Of a stretch of DNA of 64,000 bases, positions 28,126-36,098 are shown piece by piece. How positions within the stretch are numbered: position 1 is the first letter of the stretch; each line of letters starts with the position of its first letter. The stretch spans positions 5,836,001 through 5,900,000 of the forward strand of contig NZ_CP130886.1 of the NCBI RefSeq assembly GCF_030622045.1, read 5' to 3'. Both the position numbers and the translations under genes were made by a program. Origin of the DNA: Planctellipticum variicoloris (GTDB taxonomy: Bacteria > Planctomycetota > Planctomycetia > Planctomycetales > Planctomycetaceae). A model generated the notes under the pieces. It saw only the letters and a list, made by a program, of their open reading frames with translations, was not told the DNA's origin and did not search any database.

Positions 28126-28698
28126 ATGGGAGTGTCCCCAAAGGACATCCGGGGGCGAGCGTTGAGCCGCTACGATGAAGTGATAGTCATCACTCGAACC
28201 GATCCACCGAATGGGGGAATTGGACGTTCCAGTTATGCGGCGGCAAACATGCCAGAGATCCTGCTCCCTCGTGACCTACGAGCGCTCGGGATCGGGGAGA
28301 TATCGGGCTCGGCTGGGCTTGGGAAGATAGAGCGTCCGACCGGGGCCGGAAGAATGCTGGATGTAGTCGACCCGCGCCCCCGTTTCCGGAGGTTTTTGGA
28401 ACAACAGCCACCGTTAACCAGTCGCGTACCGGAGCGGGATCGGCTTGGGGCAGAAACTTCATCGCTACTGCCCCCTGGCAACAACGAATCACCGGCCGCC
28501 GCTGAACCGGCAGCAGAGCAGCCGAAGAGGCGTGGCCGCAAACGAAAGAACGATCCCTTAGAACGGAGATATGAGGAGCTTCGGGCCAACGGCTGGAACC
28601 AGAAGGATATCGCCGAAGAGTTCGGGTGCTCAGTGAAGCAGATCGAAAAGATTGCCGACCGCTTGAGACAACGCCGGACGCGTGCTTCGAGAAAGTAA
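28126..28698 (+). CDS. Hypothetical protein with C-terminal helix-turn-helix
   Basis: 190 residues from ATG 28126; ATG 28249 (MPEILLPRDL) is a shorter alternative. The first 130 residues are not recognised. A basic stretch, KRRGRKRKN, precedes a helix-turn-helix-like segment, YEELRANGWNQKDIAEEFGCSVKQIEKIADRLRQRR, which suggests DNA binding. It lies just after the last CGATGAC repeat cluster (27850-27930), so it could be their ligand, but this is inference. Confidence 0.55.
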   Translation: MGVSPKDIRGRALSRYDEVIVITRTDPPNGGIGRSSYAAANMPEILLPRDLRALGIGEISGSAGLGKIERPTGAGRMLDVVDPRPRFRRFLEQQPPLTSRVPERDRLGAETSSLLPPGNNESPAAAEPAAEQPKRRGRKRKNDPLERRYEELRANGWNQKDIAEEFGCSVKQIEKIADRLRQRRTRASRK

Positions 28699-29208
28699 TT
28701 CGCAGTACCGCGGCAGTTTTCCTGCCTGTTCACCACTACCTTCGACTTAGTTCTCAAACGCTAATCCCTTATGTCGCAACACAGTTGCACGGATGCGCCA
28801 AGCCGGATGGTGTGGTTGAATTTGTTCAGTCGCTCGCTGCGATCTCCCAGTCCCCTTCAATTGCGCAGTTGACGGCATTCCAAAACGCGGGAGGCATGCG
28901 GCGAAAGGATAACCGGTCGAGAAACTGGATTCGTCCGAGCCCGTACTGCACCGTCACTCCTCTTCATGGCTCTTGAGGGGGCCAACTGAATCTGGCCTGA
29001 ACAAGTCGGGGATGGATTGGCTCGGACAATTTACGTGTCAAGAGTCTGAATTTGTCCGAGTCCGCGGTTCACCCCCATTCTTCTGCAGGCATCTTGGGGG
29101 GGGCGATTTAGAAAATCTCGGACAAATTGGATCGGACAAATTCATCTGTCCGAAGTGCCCGTACCTTTGCTGTGGTTGTTTTGGCCGCATGCAAAGGAAA
29201 CGGAAAAC
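28699..29208. promoter_or_regulatory. Noncoding stretch with tandem TCGGACAAATT-containing units upstream of an excisionase-like gene
   Basis: Two imperfect tandem units of about 105-110 bases, at about 28928-29040 and 29048-29152, align over TCCGAG-CCG, CACC, TCTTCA/TCTGCA, and TCTTG followed by a G-run. TCGGACAA-type words recur: 29021 (ctcggacaattt), 29050 (aatttgtccgag, inverted), 29117 and 29133 (tcggacaaatt). A further inverted copy, ctgtccga, is near 29146. This is a likely operator array for the gene that starts at 29209. No gene is supported here. Confidence 0.55.
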
Positions 29209-29427
29209 ATGCCGACGACTCCCCCCGCTCTGCGGCGTCCGGTTGAGACGCCGCTGGCCGAAAAGCTTCTCTGGTCGCTCGCTGACGCAGCCCGTGCTAC
29301 CTCTTTGAGCAAGCGGACCTTGCAGAACCTCATCCGCGCCGGTCGCTTGCCCGCGGTGAAGATCGGCCGCCGCGTGCTGTTGGACCCTATCGAGGTCAAG
29401 ACGGCACTGCTGGCTTCGGCGAAGTAG
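29209..29427 (+). CDS. Excisionase-family DNA-binding protein
   Basis: 72 residues, MPTTPPALRRPVET followed by SLADAARATSLSKRTLQNLIRAGRLPAVKIGRRVLLDP, a compact excisionase/helix-turn-helix_17 domain. ATG 29209 is preceded by an AAAGGAAA-type ribosome site. Near the integrase in a tRNA-linked island, it is the best candidate for the recombination directionality factor or the island regulator. The repeat array immediately upstream may be its own operator. Confidence 0.8.
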   Translation: MPTTPPALRRPVETPLAEKLLWSLADAARATSLSKRTLQNLIRAGRLPAVKIGRRVLLDPIEVKTALLASAK

Positions 29428-29447
29428 GCGGACGTTTCTCAAAAGGA

Positions 29448-29482
29448 ACGGCCGCGCTCCCTGGCAGGATTCGCGCGGCCGT
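29448..29482 (+). terminator. GC-rich hairpin after the excisionase-like gene
   Basis: A 10-bp perfect stem (acggccgcgc / gcgcggccgt) with a 15-base loop. No T-run follows, so it may attenuate or protect the mRNA between the excisionase-like gene and the next gene rather than terminate fully. Confidence 0.45.
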
Positions 29483-29495
29483 CTGAGGCATTGAT

Positions 29496-29891
29496 ATGAA
29501 CAGCGTACCCGATTTGCCCGCCCCGGTCGATGGCCGTGCGGAAGGGAAACGGCGCAAGGACATCGCCCATCAGTTGCTGCCCCCCCATCGGGAACGAGTC
29601 GTGCGGTCGGCTCAGCGTGCGCTGCTGAAACACATGCTGACCCACGGGACTGCGACCGCTGATGACGTGCGTGCTGCGGTCACGCTCCCCGACGGAGTCT
29701 CGCCGGTCTGCCTGGGAGCCGCCCCTGGCGCGCTGGCGCGGCTTTGCATCATCCGCCGGATTGGATTTGTCGAGTCGTCGCGTGCTTGCGCTCATGCCCG
29801 CCCGGTCAGCGTATGGGAACTGGCGGACCGTGAAGCGGCGCTGGCCTGGCTCGCCGTGCATCCGCCCATCGCCGCGCCTGAGGCGGAGTGA
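29496..29891 (+). CDS. Hypothetical protein, probable winged-helix, upstream of the primase
   Basis: 131 residues. The middle, RERVVRSAQRALLKHMLTHGTATADDVRAAVTLPDGVSPVCLGAAPGALARLCIIRRIGFVESSRACAHARPVSVWEL, looks like a small winged-helix domain of a type found beside primases in phages and islands. The stop overlaps the primase-helicase start by one base (TGATG), so the genes are coupled. It may be a replication accessory protein. No family name assigned. Confidence 0.65.
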   Translation: MNSVPDLPAPVDGRAEGKRRKDIAHQLLPPHRERVVRSAQRALLKHMLTHGTATADDVRAAVTLPDGVSPVCLGAAPGALARLCIIRRIGFVESSRACAHARPVSVWELADREAALAWLAVHPPIAAPEAE

Positions 29892-32008
29892 TGACGGTGT
29901 CCTCTAGCGGATGCCGAATTGACGTTGTGGACATCAAAACCCGTTGCCGCGACCGTTGGCCGGAAGTGCTTGCGGCAGTCTGTGGCATCGACCGGCAACT
30001 GCTGGATGGTCGGAATCATCCCTGCCCGCTGTGCGACGGAACAGACCGATTTCGCATGATCGACGCCGAAGCCGGCGCGCTCTTCTGCAACCAGTGTTTC
30101 GGCCGCAAAAACGGCGACGGTATCGCGGCGGTTCAGTGGCTGCTGAAAGTGGATTTTCGCACCGCCTGCGAACTGATCGACAAGTACCTGCACCTGCCAA
30201 CCACGAGCGGCCACGGGACCAACGGCATGATGCCAACCCATCGGACATCGTCTCGCAAGTTCTGCAACGGGCAGGTAGCCGTGGCGGAAGCCGAACAACG
30301 AATGGGCCCGGCTACGGCGACGTGGCCGTATCACGATGCTGGCGGGCGCGAAGTCGGAATCGTCGGGCGATGGGAGACGGAGGGCGGTAAGACGATCCGC
30401 CAGTTCTCGGAGCAGGAGGACGGCGAATGGACCTGCAGCGCAATGCCGGAACCGCGGCCGTTGTTCCGGCTGCCGGAAGTCCTGAAGGCAACCGGCCGCA
30501 TCTGGATCTGTGAGGGCGAAAAGGCTGCGGATAAGCTGCGGCAGATTGGGCTGACTGCAACCACGTCATCAGGCGGAGCGCGGGCGGCGAGAAGATCGGA
30601 TTGGTCCGTGCTCGCCGGCCGAGAAGTCATCATCTGGCCTGACCACGATCAACCCGGCCAGAAGTACGCTGACGACGTGCTGCAGATTCTGGAGAAACTC
30701 GATCCACCGCCCACCGTCCGGCGAATCAATCCCGCAGACCTGCAGTTGGCCAAATCTGAGGACGCGGTGGACTGGATTGACCGGCACGATACGCAGATGC
30801 TCGAAGAACTGCTGAATTCGTTGGAGGCCATCGCCGATGCGGCACCGGCGGTGATGGCACCAAAACGGAAATTCGCGATTGAATTCATCGACTCTGCAAA
30901 GTTCGCCGCAGCCGATTATCGAGCTGAATTCCTCGTCAAACGGATTCTGGTTCGCGGACAGCCCTGCATTCTGGGCGGCGCTCAGAAGACGCTGAAAACC
31001 AGCATCGCGGTCGATCTGGCGTTGAGCCTGGGGACCGGGACGCGATTCCTTGGTGAATTTGACGTTCCGCACATTGTGCCAGTCGGAATCCTTTCCGGTG
31101 AGTCCGGCGGGTTCACGCTGCAGGAGACCGCCCTCCGCGTGGCTCATGCTCGTGGTTGGCTGCTTTCCGATGCGAAAGTGCAATGGGGATTACGGCTGCC
31201 GCAACTCGGTCTGTCCGAACACCTGGCGGCGCTGGCGGATGCCGTCGAACGTCTCGACCTGAAGGTGCTGATGATCGACCCGGCCTATCTGTGCCTGTTG
31301 AAGCGGGATGACGGGACGTCGATCAGTTTCAGCAACGTGTTTGAGATGGGCGACGTACTGGGCCGATTCAGCGAGGCATTCGCAGGGTTGGACTGTACGC
31401 CGATTGTTGTCCATCACGAATCGAAATCGGCGACAACCTATCGGAAACGGACAAACTTCGGACCGCCGGACCTGTCCGACTTGTCGATGGCAGGATTCGC
31501 CGAATGGGCCCGCCAGTGGCTGCTGTTGGGACGCCGGGAGGAGTACGGGCACGGGACTGGCATCCATCGGCTGTGGCTCAATGCCGGCGGATCGGCAGGA
31601 CACGGTGGGCTGTGGGCGCTGGACATTGACGAAGGCAAGCTTCAGGACGATTTCAGCGGTCGCAAATGGCAGGTAGCGGTGAGCACGCCGGACACGATGC
31701 GACAGGCCCAAAAGGATGCGACTGAAGCCCGGAAAGCCAACGACGCGGCAACGCGCGACGACCGGGACCGCCAGAAACTGCTGGACGTCTACAAAAAGTA
31801 TCCGGCCGGAGAAACGGCCCGCGTACTGGGGGCGGCGGCCAGACTCAATCATAGCCGGTTCCAGCAGGTGAACCAGATCCTGCTGCACGATGGGGAAGTC
31901 GAACCGGTCCGCATCAAAAAGAAGAAGACGGGTGAATACGACGGCTTTCGTCTGGTCCGCAAGACAAGGGGATTCGGCGGATCACCTCTTGATGGATCGG
32001 AATCCTGA
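29891..32008 (+). CDS. Primase-helicase: zinc-finger, TOPRIM-like and RepA-type ATPase
   Basis: 705 residues from ATG 29891 (overlapping GTG at 29888). A CHC2-like zinc-binding start, HPCPLCDGTDRFR with CNQC, is followed by a TOPRIM-like region, RIWICEGEKAADKL, with IIWPDHDQPGQKYA. The RepA/DnaB-like ATPase has a Walker A, GGAQKTLKTS, then VGILSGESGGFTLQ, and a Walker B-like VLMIDPAYLCLL. The C-terminus is basic. This is the fusion typical of phage, plasmid and satellite replication proteins, implying that the excised island can replicate. The perfect palindrome directly downstream may be its site of action. Confidence 0.85.
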   Translation: MTVSSSGCRIDVVDIKTRCRDRWPEVLAAVCGIDRQLLDGRNHPCPLCDGTDRFRMIDAEAGALFCNQCFGRKNGDGIAAVQWLLKVDFRTACELIDKYLHLPTTSGHGTNGMMPTHRTSSRKFCNGQVAVAEAEQRMGPATATWPYHDAGGREVGIVGRWETEGGKTIRQFSEQEDGEWTCSAMPEPRPLFRLPEVLKATGRIWICEGEKAADKLRQIGLTATTSSGGARAARRSDWSVLAGREVIIWPDHDQPGQKYADDVLQILEKLDPPPTVRRINPADLQLAKSEDAVDWIDRHDTQMLEELLNSLEAIADAAPAVMAPKRKFAIEFIDSAKFAAADYRAEFLVKRILVRGQPCILGGAQKTLKTSIAVDLALSLGTGTRFLGEFDVPHIVPVGILSGESGGFTLQETALRVAHARGWLLSDAKVQWGLRLPQLGLSEHLAALADAVERLDLKVLMIDPAYLCLLKRDDGTSISFSNVFEMGDVLGRFSEAFAGLDCTPIVVHHESKSATTYRKRTNFGPPDLSDLSMAGFAEWARQWLLLGRREEYGHGTGIHRLWLNAGGSAGHGGLWALDIDEGKLQDDFSGRKWQVAVSTPDTMRQAQKDATEARKANDAATRDDRDRQKLLDVYKKYPAGETARVLGAAARLNHSRFQQVNQILLHDGEVEPVRIKKKKTGEYDGFRLVRKTRGFGGSPLDGSES

Positions 32009-32440
32009 TTAAAACCCACGAAGTCAAAGAGGGTGCGACAAAAGGATGCGACGGGACTTTGTCGCACCGTTCAGAGAGGGTGCGTGCGACAAGGCCGCAT
32101 ATAAATGCGGCCTTGTCGCACGCACCCTCTGCAGGGGGCATCTCTGGAAGCCGCAGCCCCAGAAGTTGTCGCACTCTCGGGGAAGCCTGACTCTTCCTGT
32201 GGCTGGAGTCCCCCAGCGCAGCCCACAAACCGTTCTGGTGGTTTTCCCCTTCACGGTCTGAGGATGCGGCATAGGCGATTTAACGAGGTCGTGGGAGGGA
32301 AAAAGGGTAGGACGTGAGGCTACGCTGATCCGTCGGCGGTCGGCGGACGTTAGAATCTTGTCCGTCTTTGCTGCGCCATGGGTCGCGGAACCCTGAAAAG
32401 CTCCCGGTCTAAGGTGCGGCGTTCTCGAAGGGCTTATACG
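32009..32440. other. Noncoding region with palindromes and GTGCGACAA repeats (possible replication origin)
   Basis: No gene. A perfect 26-bp inverted repeat with a 4-base loop lies at 32075-32130, and a 10-bp inverted repeat (gtgcgacaaa/tttgtcgcac) at 32033-32067. The word GTGCGACAA or its complement recurs at 32033, 32058, 32084, 32112 and 32168, with a related copy at 32046. The location, between the primase-helicase and the integrase, is typical for an origin in small integrative elements. Confidence 0.6.
32075..32130. repeat. Perfect 26-bp inverted repeat, loop ATAA
   Basis: The left arm 32075-32100 begins agagggtgcgtgcgac and ends aaggccgcat. The right arm 32105-32130 is its exact complement, with loop ataa. 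No T-run follows, so a plain transcription terminator is less likely than a replication or recombination hairpin, although mRNA protection of the primase transcript is also possible. Confidence 0.85.
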
Positions 32441-33718
32441 ATGGCTTCTATTTCGACTGATCCGAACGGCCGGCGACGGGTCCAGTTCGCCGGACTTGAC
32501 GGCAAGCGCCAAACGCTCCGGCTCGGAAAGGCCAACAAGCGCGACGCCGAACAGGTTGCGTTGCACATTGACAGCATGATCAGCCGGGCGGCCCGCGGTC
32601 TGGGACCGGACCTGCAGACGTCCGAGTGGCTCGATACGTTATCCGACGATTTTCACGAGAAGCTGTCGGCCGTCGGGCTGGTCGAATCGCGGGCTCCGAA
32701 GGACGCTCCCCAGTTGGTGGAGCAGTTCCTTGACGCCTATCTGTCGCGGCGAACCGATGCCAAGCCCGGAACCCGCGTCTTCTACGGTCACACGATTCGC
32801 AATCTGACGACGTTCTTTGCAGGCCGAACGCTCGAAAGCATCTCGCCGGCAGAAGCGGACGATTTCCGCCGGTGGCTGCAGACTCACGAAAAGTTGTCCC
32901 CGGCGACCGTGGCCCGTCGTTGCTCCCTGGCAAGGACCTTCTTTCGGGATGCAGTTCGACGCCGGCTGATTTCCGCGAATCCGTTCGAAGGGGTAGGCGG
33001 TGGCCCGAAGAACAATCCCGACCGCTCCCAGTTCATCGACCGGGAGACGATCCAGCGAGCGATTGACGCGGCCCCGTCCGCCGAATGGCGGTGCCTGATT
33101 GCGCTCTCCCGGTACGGTGGGCTGCGGATTCCGTCCGAAGCCATGTCGCTGAAGTGGGACGACATCAACTGGGAGCATGACCGGATGACGGTTACGGCCC
33201 CCAAGACAGAGCATCATCAGGGGAAGGGGACGCGGGTCTGTCCCGTCTTCCCGGAACTGCGGCCGTACCTCGATGATCTGTTTGCCATCGCTCCGCCTGG
33301 CTCCGTCTACGTGCTGGAGACCCTGCGGAACAACGCCAGCAAGCAGGGGGACTGGCGGGGCTCAAACTACCGCACGCACTTCCTGCGGATCATCAAACGG
33401 GCTGGGCTGACCCCGTGGCCGCGCCTCTGGCACAACCTGCGGGCGTCGCGACAGACGGAACTGGTCGAGCAGTTCCCGGCTCACGTCGCGGCGGCCTGGC
33501 TCGGCAATACCGAAAAAATCGCCGACAAGCACTACTTGCAGGTGCTGGATCGGCACTTCGAAAAAGCGACGCAAAATCCGACGCAAACCGGGCGTGAATC
33601 GACGCGCACCGAGGTGAAATGCGACGCACGGGAAATGCAAAAACCCCTGGAAAACAGGGGTCTTTCGAGTCAAAAGGTGGGCGATACAGGATTCGAACCT
33701 GTGACTTCCACTTTGTAA
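32441..33718 (+). CDS. int: Tyrosine recombinase (integrase) of the island
   Basis: 425 residues in the integrated form from ATG 32441 (MASISTDPNGRRRVQF); an in-frame ATG at 32378 would add 21. A SAM-like core-binding domain spans about residues 88-180. The catalytic domain has R229 (GGLRIPSEAMSLKWDD), K255, H331 and R334 (HNLR), and Y365 (DKHYLQV) as nucleophile. The usual second His is Asn356. The last residues, VGDTGFEPVTSTL, are encoded by the antisense strand of the tRNA-Val gene, because the frame crosses the attachment repeat. In the excised circle the frame should instead continue into 7627-7827. The gene therefore depends on the integration state for its 3' end. Confidence 0.93.
   Translation: MASISTDPNGRRRVQFAGLDGKRQTLRLGKANKRDAEQVALHIDSMISRAARGLGPDLQTSEWLDTLSDDFHEKLSAVGLVESRAPKDAPQLVEQFLDAYLSRRTDAKPGTRVFYGHTIRNLTTFFAGRTLESISPAEADDFRRWLQTHEKLSPATVARRCSLARTFFRDAVRRRLISANPFEGVGGGPKNNPDRSQFIDRETIQRAIDAAPSAEWRCLIALSRYGGLRIPSEAMSLKWDDINWEHDRMTVTAPKTEHHQGKGTRVCPVFPELRPYLDDLFAIAPPGSVYVLETLRNNASKQGDWRGSNYRTHFLRIIKRAGLTPWPRLWHNLRASRQTELVEQFPAHVAAAWLGNTEKIADKHYLQVLDRHFEKATQNPTQTGRESTRTEVKCDAREMQKPLENRGLSSQKVGDTGFEPVTSTL
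33639..33661 (-). terminator. Intrinsic terminator for tRNA-Val, embedded in the integrase gene
   Basis: Read on the minus strand, ACCCCTG-TTTTC-CAGGGGT is followed by TTTT and lies about 16 bases after the tRNA 3' end. The hairpin overlaps integrase codons 400-407. The island thus appears to supply its own terminator to the tRNA it integrates into. Arms 33643-33649 and 33655-33661. Confidence 0.65.
33678..33697 (+). repeat. Right attachment site (within the tRNA-Val 3' end)
   Basis: Second copy of the 20-mer repeat, identical to 7607-7626. It covers the discriminator position, the acceptor 3' strand and part of the T arm of the tRNA. Confidence 0.85.
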
Positions 33719-33750
33719 GAGTGGCACTCTAGCCGCTGAGTTAATCGCCC
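33678..33750 (-). tRNA. tRNA-Val (anticodon UAC)
   Basis: Minus strand, 73 bases, no encoded CCA. Acceptor GGGCGAT/ATCGCCC, D stem ACTC/GAGT, anticodon stem CCACT/AGTGG with loop CTTACAA giving anticodon TAC, T stem ACAGG/CCTGT with loop TTCGAAT, discriminator A. All stems pair. Target of the island's integration. Confidence 0.95.
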
Positions 33751-34071
33751 TGGAGCCCGTGGCTCGACGGGGGGATTGTACCGCCGCCGGCGGCACTTGC
33801 CAAATCCCTGCCTTTCCGCGGGAAACGAACTCCTCGTCGGTGCAGGCGTCAGAGTTTGAAGTGGTTTGTCCTGCCGAGTCGCACCTGCCGTCAACATCCG
33901 CGCCGCCCCCACATCCGGCAAACATCCCGCGGCTTCGGCAGCCGGCCCCAGTCGCCCGGAAAGTGACCGTGTCGCCGCATTCCGACCAAAGTTGCGCCCG
34001 TTCCTCGCGGTAGACTTCGAACAGACGGCCGGCGCTCACCGGTTGCGGATGAACATGCGAGGTGGACTGTG
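33751..34071. other. Intergenic region upstream of tRNA-Val and the next gene
   Basis: About 320 bases hold the promoters of the minus-strand tRNA and the plus-strand gene at 34072. Short open frames here look like noise. No clear promoter boxes or repeats were identified. Confidence 0.35.
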
Positions 34072-35901
34072 ATGCGATTGTCGTACGGATGCGCGCCGTG
34101 GGTGGTGCTGGGAATTCTGGGGTTTGCGAACCTGGCCAGCGCGCAGGCTCCGGCAGGAACGGCTCCGGCCGACCCCGCGGCCGAGGAGACGCAGCGGCGG
34201 GCGGCGGCGGTGGCCCTCAACTACAGCCGGGCCAGCATGCACCGCATCCGCCGGAATCCTTCGGTGCGGGTGCTGACCGAAGAGCAGGACAAGATCCTCA
34301 ATCATCTGAACCTCAACGGCGTCGCCGACCCCGAGGTCGTGCAGCTCTATTCGTCGGTCCTCGACGAAGTCTCGCAGGTGCAGCTCGCGGAGAGCGAGAA
34401 GCTGATCCTGCAGGAGAAGTATCGCCACTCGTTCAACGCCGGGCTGACCGCGAACGCTTTCACGCTGGCCGCCCAGGTGGCCACCGCCAATTACCCGGCG
34501 GCCGTCCGCACCGGCGCGAATAGCTGGTGGGATTACCGCACGATGGGAGTCAACCGCGATCTCGACATCTGGCGCGTCGACAAATCGCGGTATCAGTCGA
34601 TCGTCACGAAGTCGAACCAGTTTCTCGACGTTTCCTGGAAAATGGCCCGCAACCGCCAGATCCCCGATCGCTGGCTCGTTCGCGGCGACGATCTCGACAA
34701 ACTCGAACTCGCCTGTCACGAGAACGACTCCGAAGTCCGCCTGCGCGTGCTGAAGCGGATGGAACCGTTCATGGAGTGCTACCCGCCGTACTGGTACTAC
34801 GTCGCCCGCACGCAGCAGTCGATGGGTCAGCTTTTTGCCGCGGGGGAAACCTACGACCAGCTCGCGAAACTGGGATCGGGGCACTTCCGCAAAGACGAGA
34901 TGCTGGCCTGCGGGCTGGCGAACCGGGCGATGATCCAGGCCTATCTGCACCAGCCGGGCGCTGCAGAAACCGCGAAGCTGGCCCTTTCTCATTCCACCGA
35001 CGTCTGGGAAGCCAACCTGGTGTGCGCCAGCGTGCTGCTGCAGTACAAGCAGGGGCACGATGCGGAAGACGCCGTGCTGCGGAATCTCGACGGGAATCTC
35101 GAGCGGGGGCAGAGCCAGCTTGCGCTGGTCTCCGTCTACTATGAGACGGGCGACACGCAGAAGCTCGCGGCCCGTCTTTCGGACCCGGCGGTCGTGCGGG
35201 AGCTGCCGGCGTCTGCGCTGCTGGCCTGTGCGGCCCGGCTCGGGGAAGGGCAGGTTCCCCAGTCACTGGTCATGCACCTGCAGAACTCCCTGCAGGCTGC
35301 TCCGCGGGTGCAGTTCGGCCCGGACGATTTCGTTCTCGCGGCGGCCCCGCACTGGAATCTGCAGCAGGCGAGAATCAAGCTCCACTACGGCGATCAGACC
35401 TTCGAGCAGCCGCGCTTTGCGAACGGTCGCGAAGGGCTGATGGTCAGCTTCGACGGCGTCGCCGAGATGGGCGGTCCCCTCAACTCCAGCCCGGACGACC
35501 GCGAGGTCGCCGTGACGGTCGCCTATCCGAACCAGGAGCCGGTCAAGCTCGTCCTCCGTCCCGGCCGGGTGGCGGCAGCGCCGGTCGGCGTCGCGCGGAC
35601 GTCGGTTTATCGACTGACGTCGTTCGAGCAGGGGAAGACGCTCGTCAGCCTGATCCCCGGGGTAACGCTCCCGACCACCAGCCCCGACAGCACGCTGGCC
35701 GGGACGAAGTCGCCGGCTCCGTCGGCCCTGCCGGCGGCCACGCCGGGCGAAATGCCGACGGGAACCAGCGCGTTGCCGGCATCGACGACCATCGACGCCA
35801 CGATTCGCGGCGTCACGCCTGTCAGCCCGGCGACGAGTACGACCGGGACGAGCGGCTCGACCCCGCCGGCTCCGACGGTGGAGCTGCAGTTTCCGGAGTA
35901 G
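34072..35901 (+). CDS. Secreted hypothetical protein with helical-repeat region
   Basis: 609 residues from ATG 34072. The signal peptide is MRLSYGCAPWVVLGILGFANLASA, with cleavage likely after the second ASA/Q region. The middle part (residues 150-400) has TPR-like paired helices (CGLANRAMIQAYLHQPGAAETAKLAL, VYYETGDTQKLAARL). A beta-rich region follows, and the Ser/Thr/Pro-rich tail (SPAPSALPAATPG...) is low complexity. Export to the periplasm is likely. Function unknown; I have not matched it to a named family. Confidence 0.8.
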   Translation: MRLSYGCAPWVVLGILGFANLASAQAPAGTAPADPAAEETQRRAAAVALNYSRASMHRIRRNPSVRVLTEEQDKILNHLNLNGVADPEVVQLYSSVLDEVSQVQLAESEKLILQEKYRHSFNAGLTANAFTLAAQVATANYPAAVRTGANSWWDYRTMGVNRDLDIWRVDKSRYQSIVTKSNQFLDVSWKMARNRQIPDRWLVRGDDLDKLELACHENDSEVRLRVLKRMEPFMECYPPYWYYVARTQQSMGQLFAAGETYDQLAKLGSGHFRKDEMLACGLANRAMIQAYLHQPGAAETAKLALSHSTDVWEANLVCASVLLQYKQGHDAEDAVLRNLDGNLERGQSQLALVSVYYETGDTQKLAARLSDPAVVRELPASALLACAARLGEGQVPQSLVMHLQNSLQAAPRVQFGPDDFVLAAAPHWNLQQARIKLHYGDQTFEQPRFANGREGLMVSFDGVAEMGGPLNSSPDDREVAVTVAYPNQEPVKLVLRPGRVAAAPVGVARTSVYRLTSFEQGKTLVSLIPGVTLPTTSPDSTLAGTKSPAPSALPAATPGEMPTGTSALPASTTIDATIRGVTPVSPATSTTGTSGSTPPAPTVELQFPE

Positions 35902-36098
35902 GGGGGAGGAGTATTGAGTGTTGAAGGTGGAATGTCGAAAGGAAGACGTCGATGAAGGAACGCCTGAGACGCCGAACTGGTGAGCCTTCATCCCCGGCCA
36001 ACGCGTCCAGAATGATCTCTTCGCGGCGTCAGGAGTCTGGCGATTCGGGTTGGACGGCAGCGGCCCCACCGATGGATTCGGCGATTGTCGGCCCCGAC

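Larger units (their letters stand above)
7607..33697. mobile_element. Integrated genomic island at tRNA-Val, carrying defence genes
   Basis: The boundaries are two copies of the 20-mer tgggcgatacaggattcgaa, at 7607-7626 and 33678-33697. The right copy is the 3' end of an intact tRNA-Val gene on the minus strand. The integrase gene ends inside this tRNA, the usual arrangement for tRNA-targeting elements. An excisionase-like gene and a primase-helicase lie near the integrase. Cargo includes a type I restriction-modification system, a nuclease-STAND protein, DarTG and a further nuclease. The predicted excised circle is 26,071 bp. The uninterrupted site would join 7606 directly to the 20-mer and then 33698. 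No conjugation genes are visible, so transfer would need a helper or another route. Confidence 0.85.

Noticed and set aside
28973-29308. Cys-rich 111-residue frame starting MRGPTESGLNKSG
   Set aside because: It covers the repeat array and reads into the excisionase gene in another frame; the Cys-rich look comes from repeat sequence.
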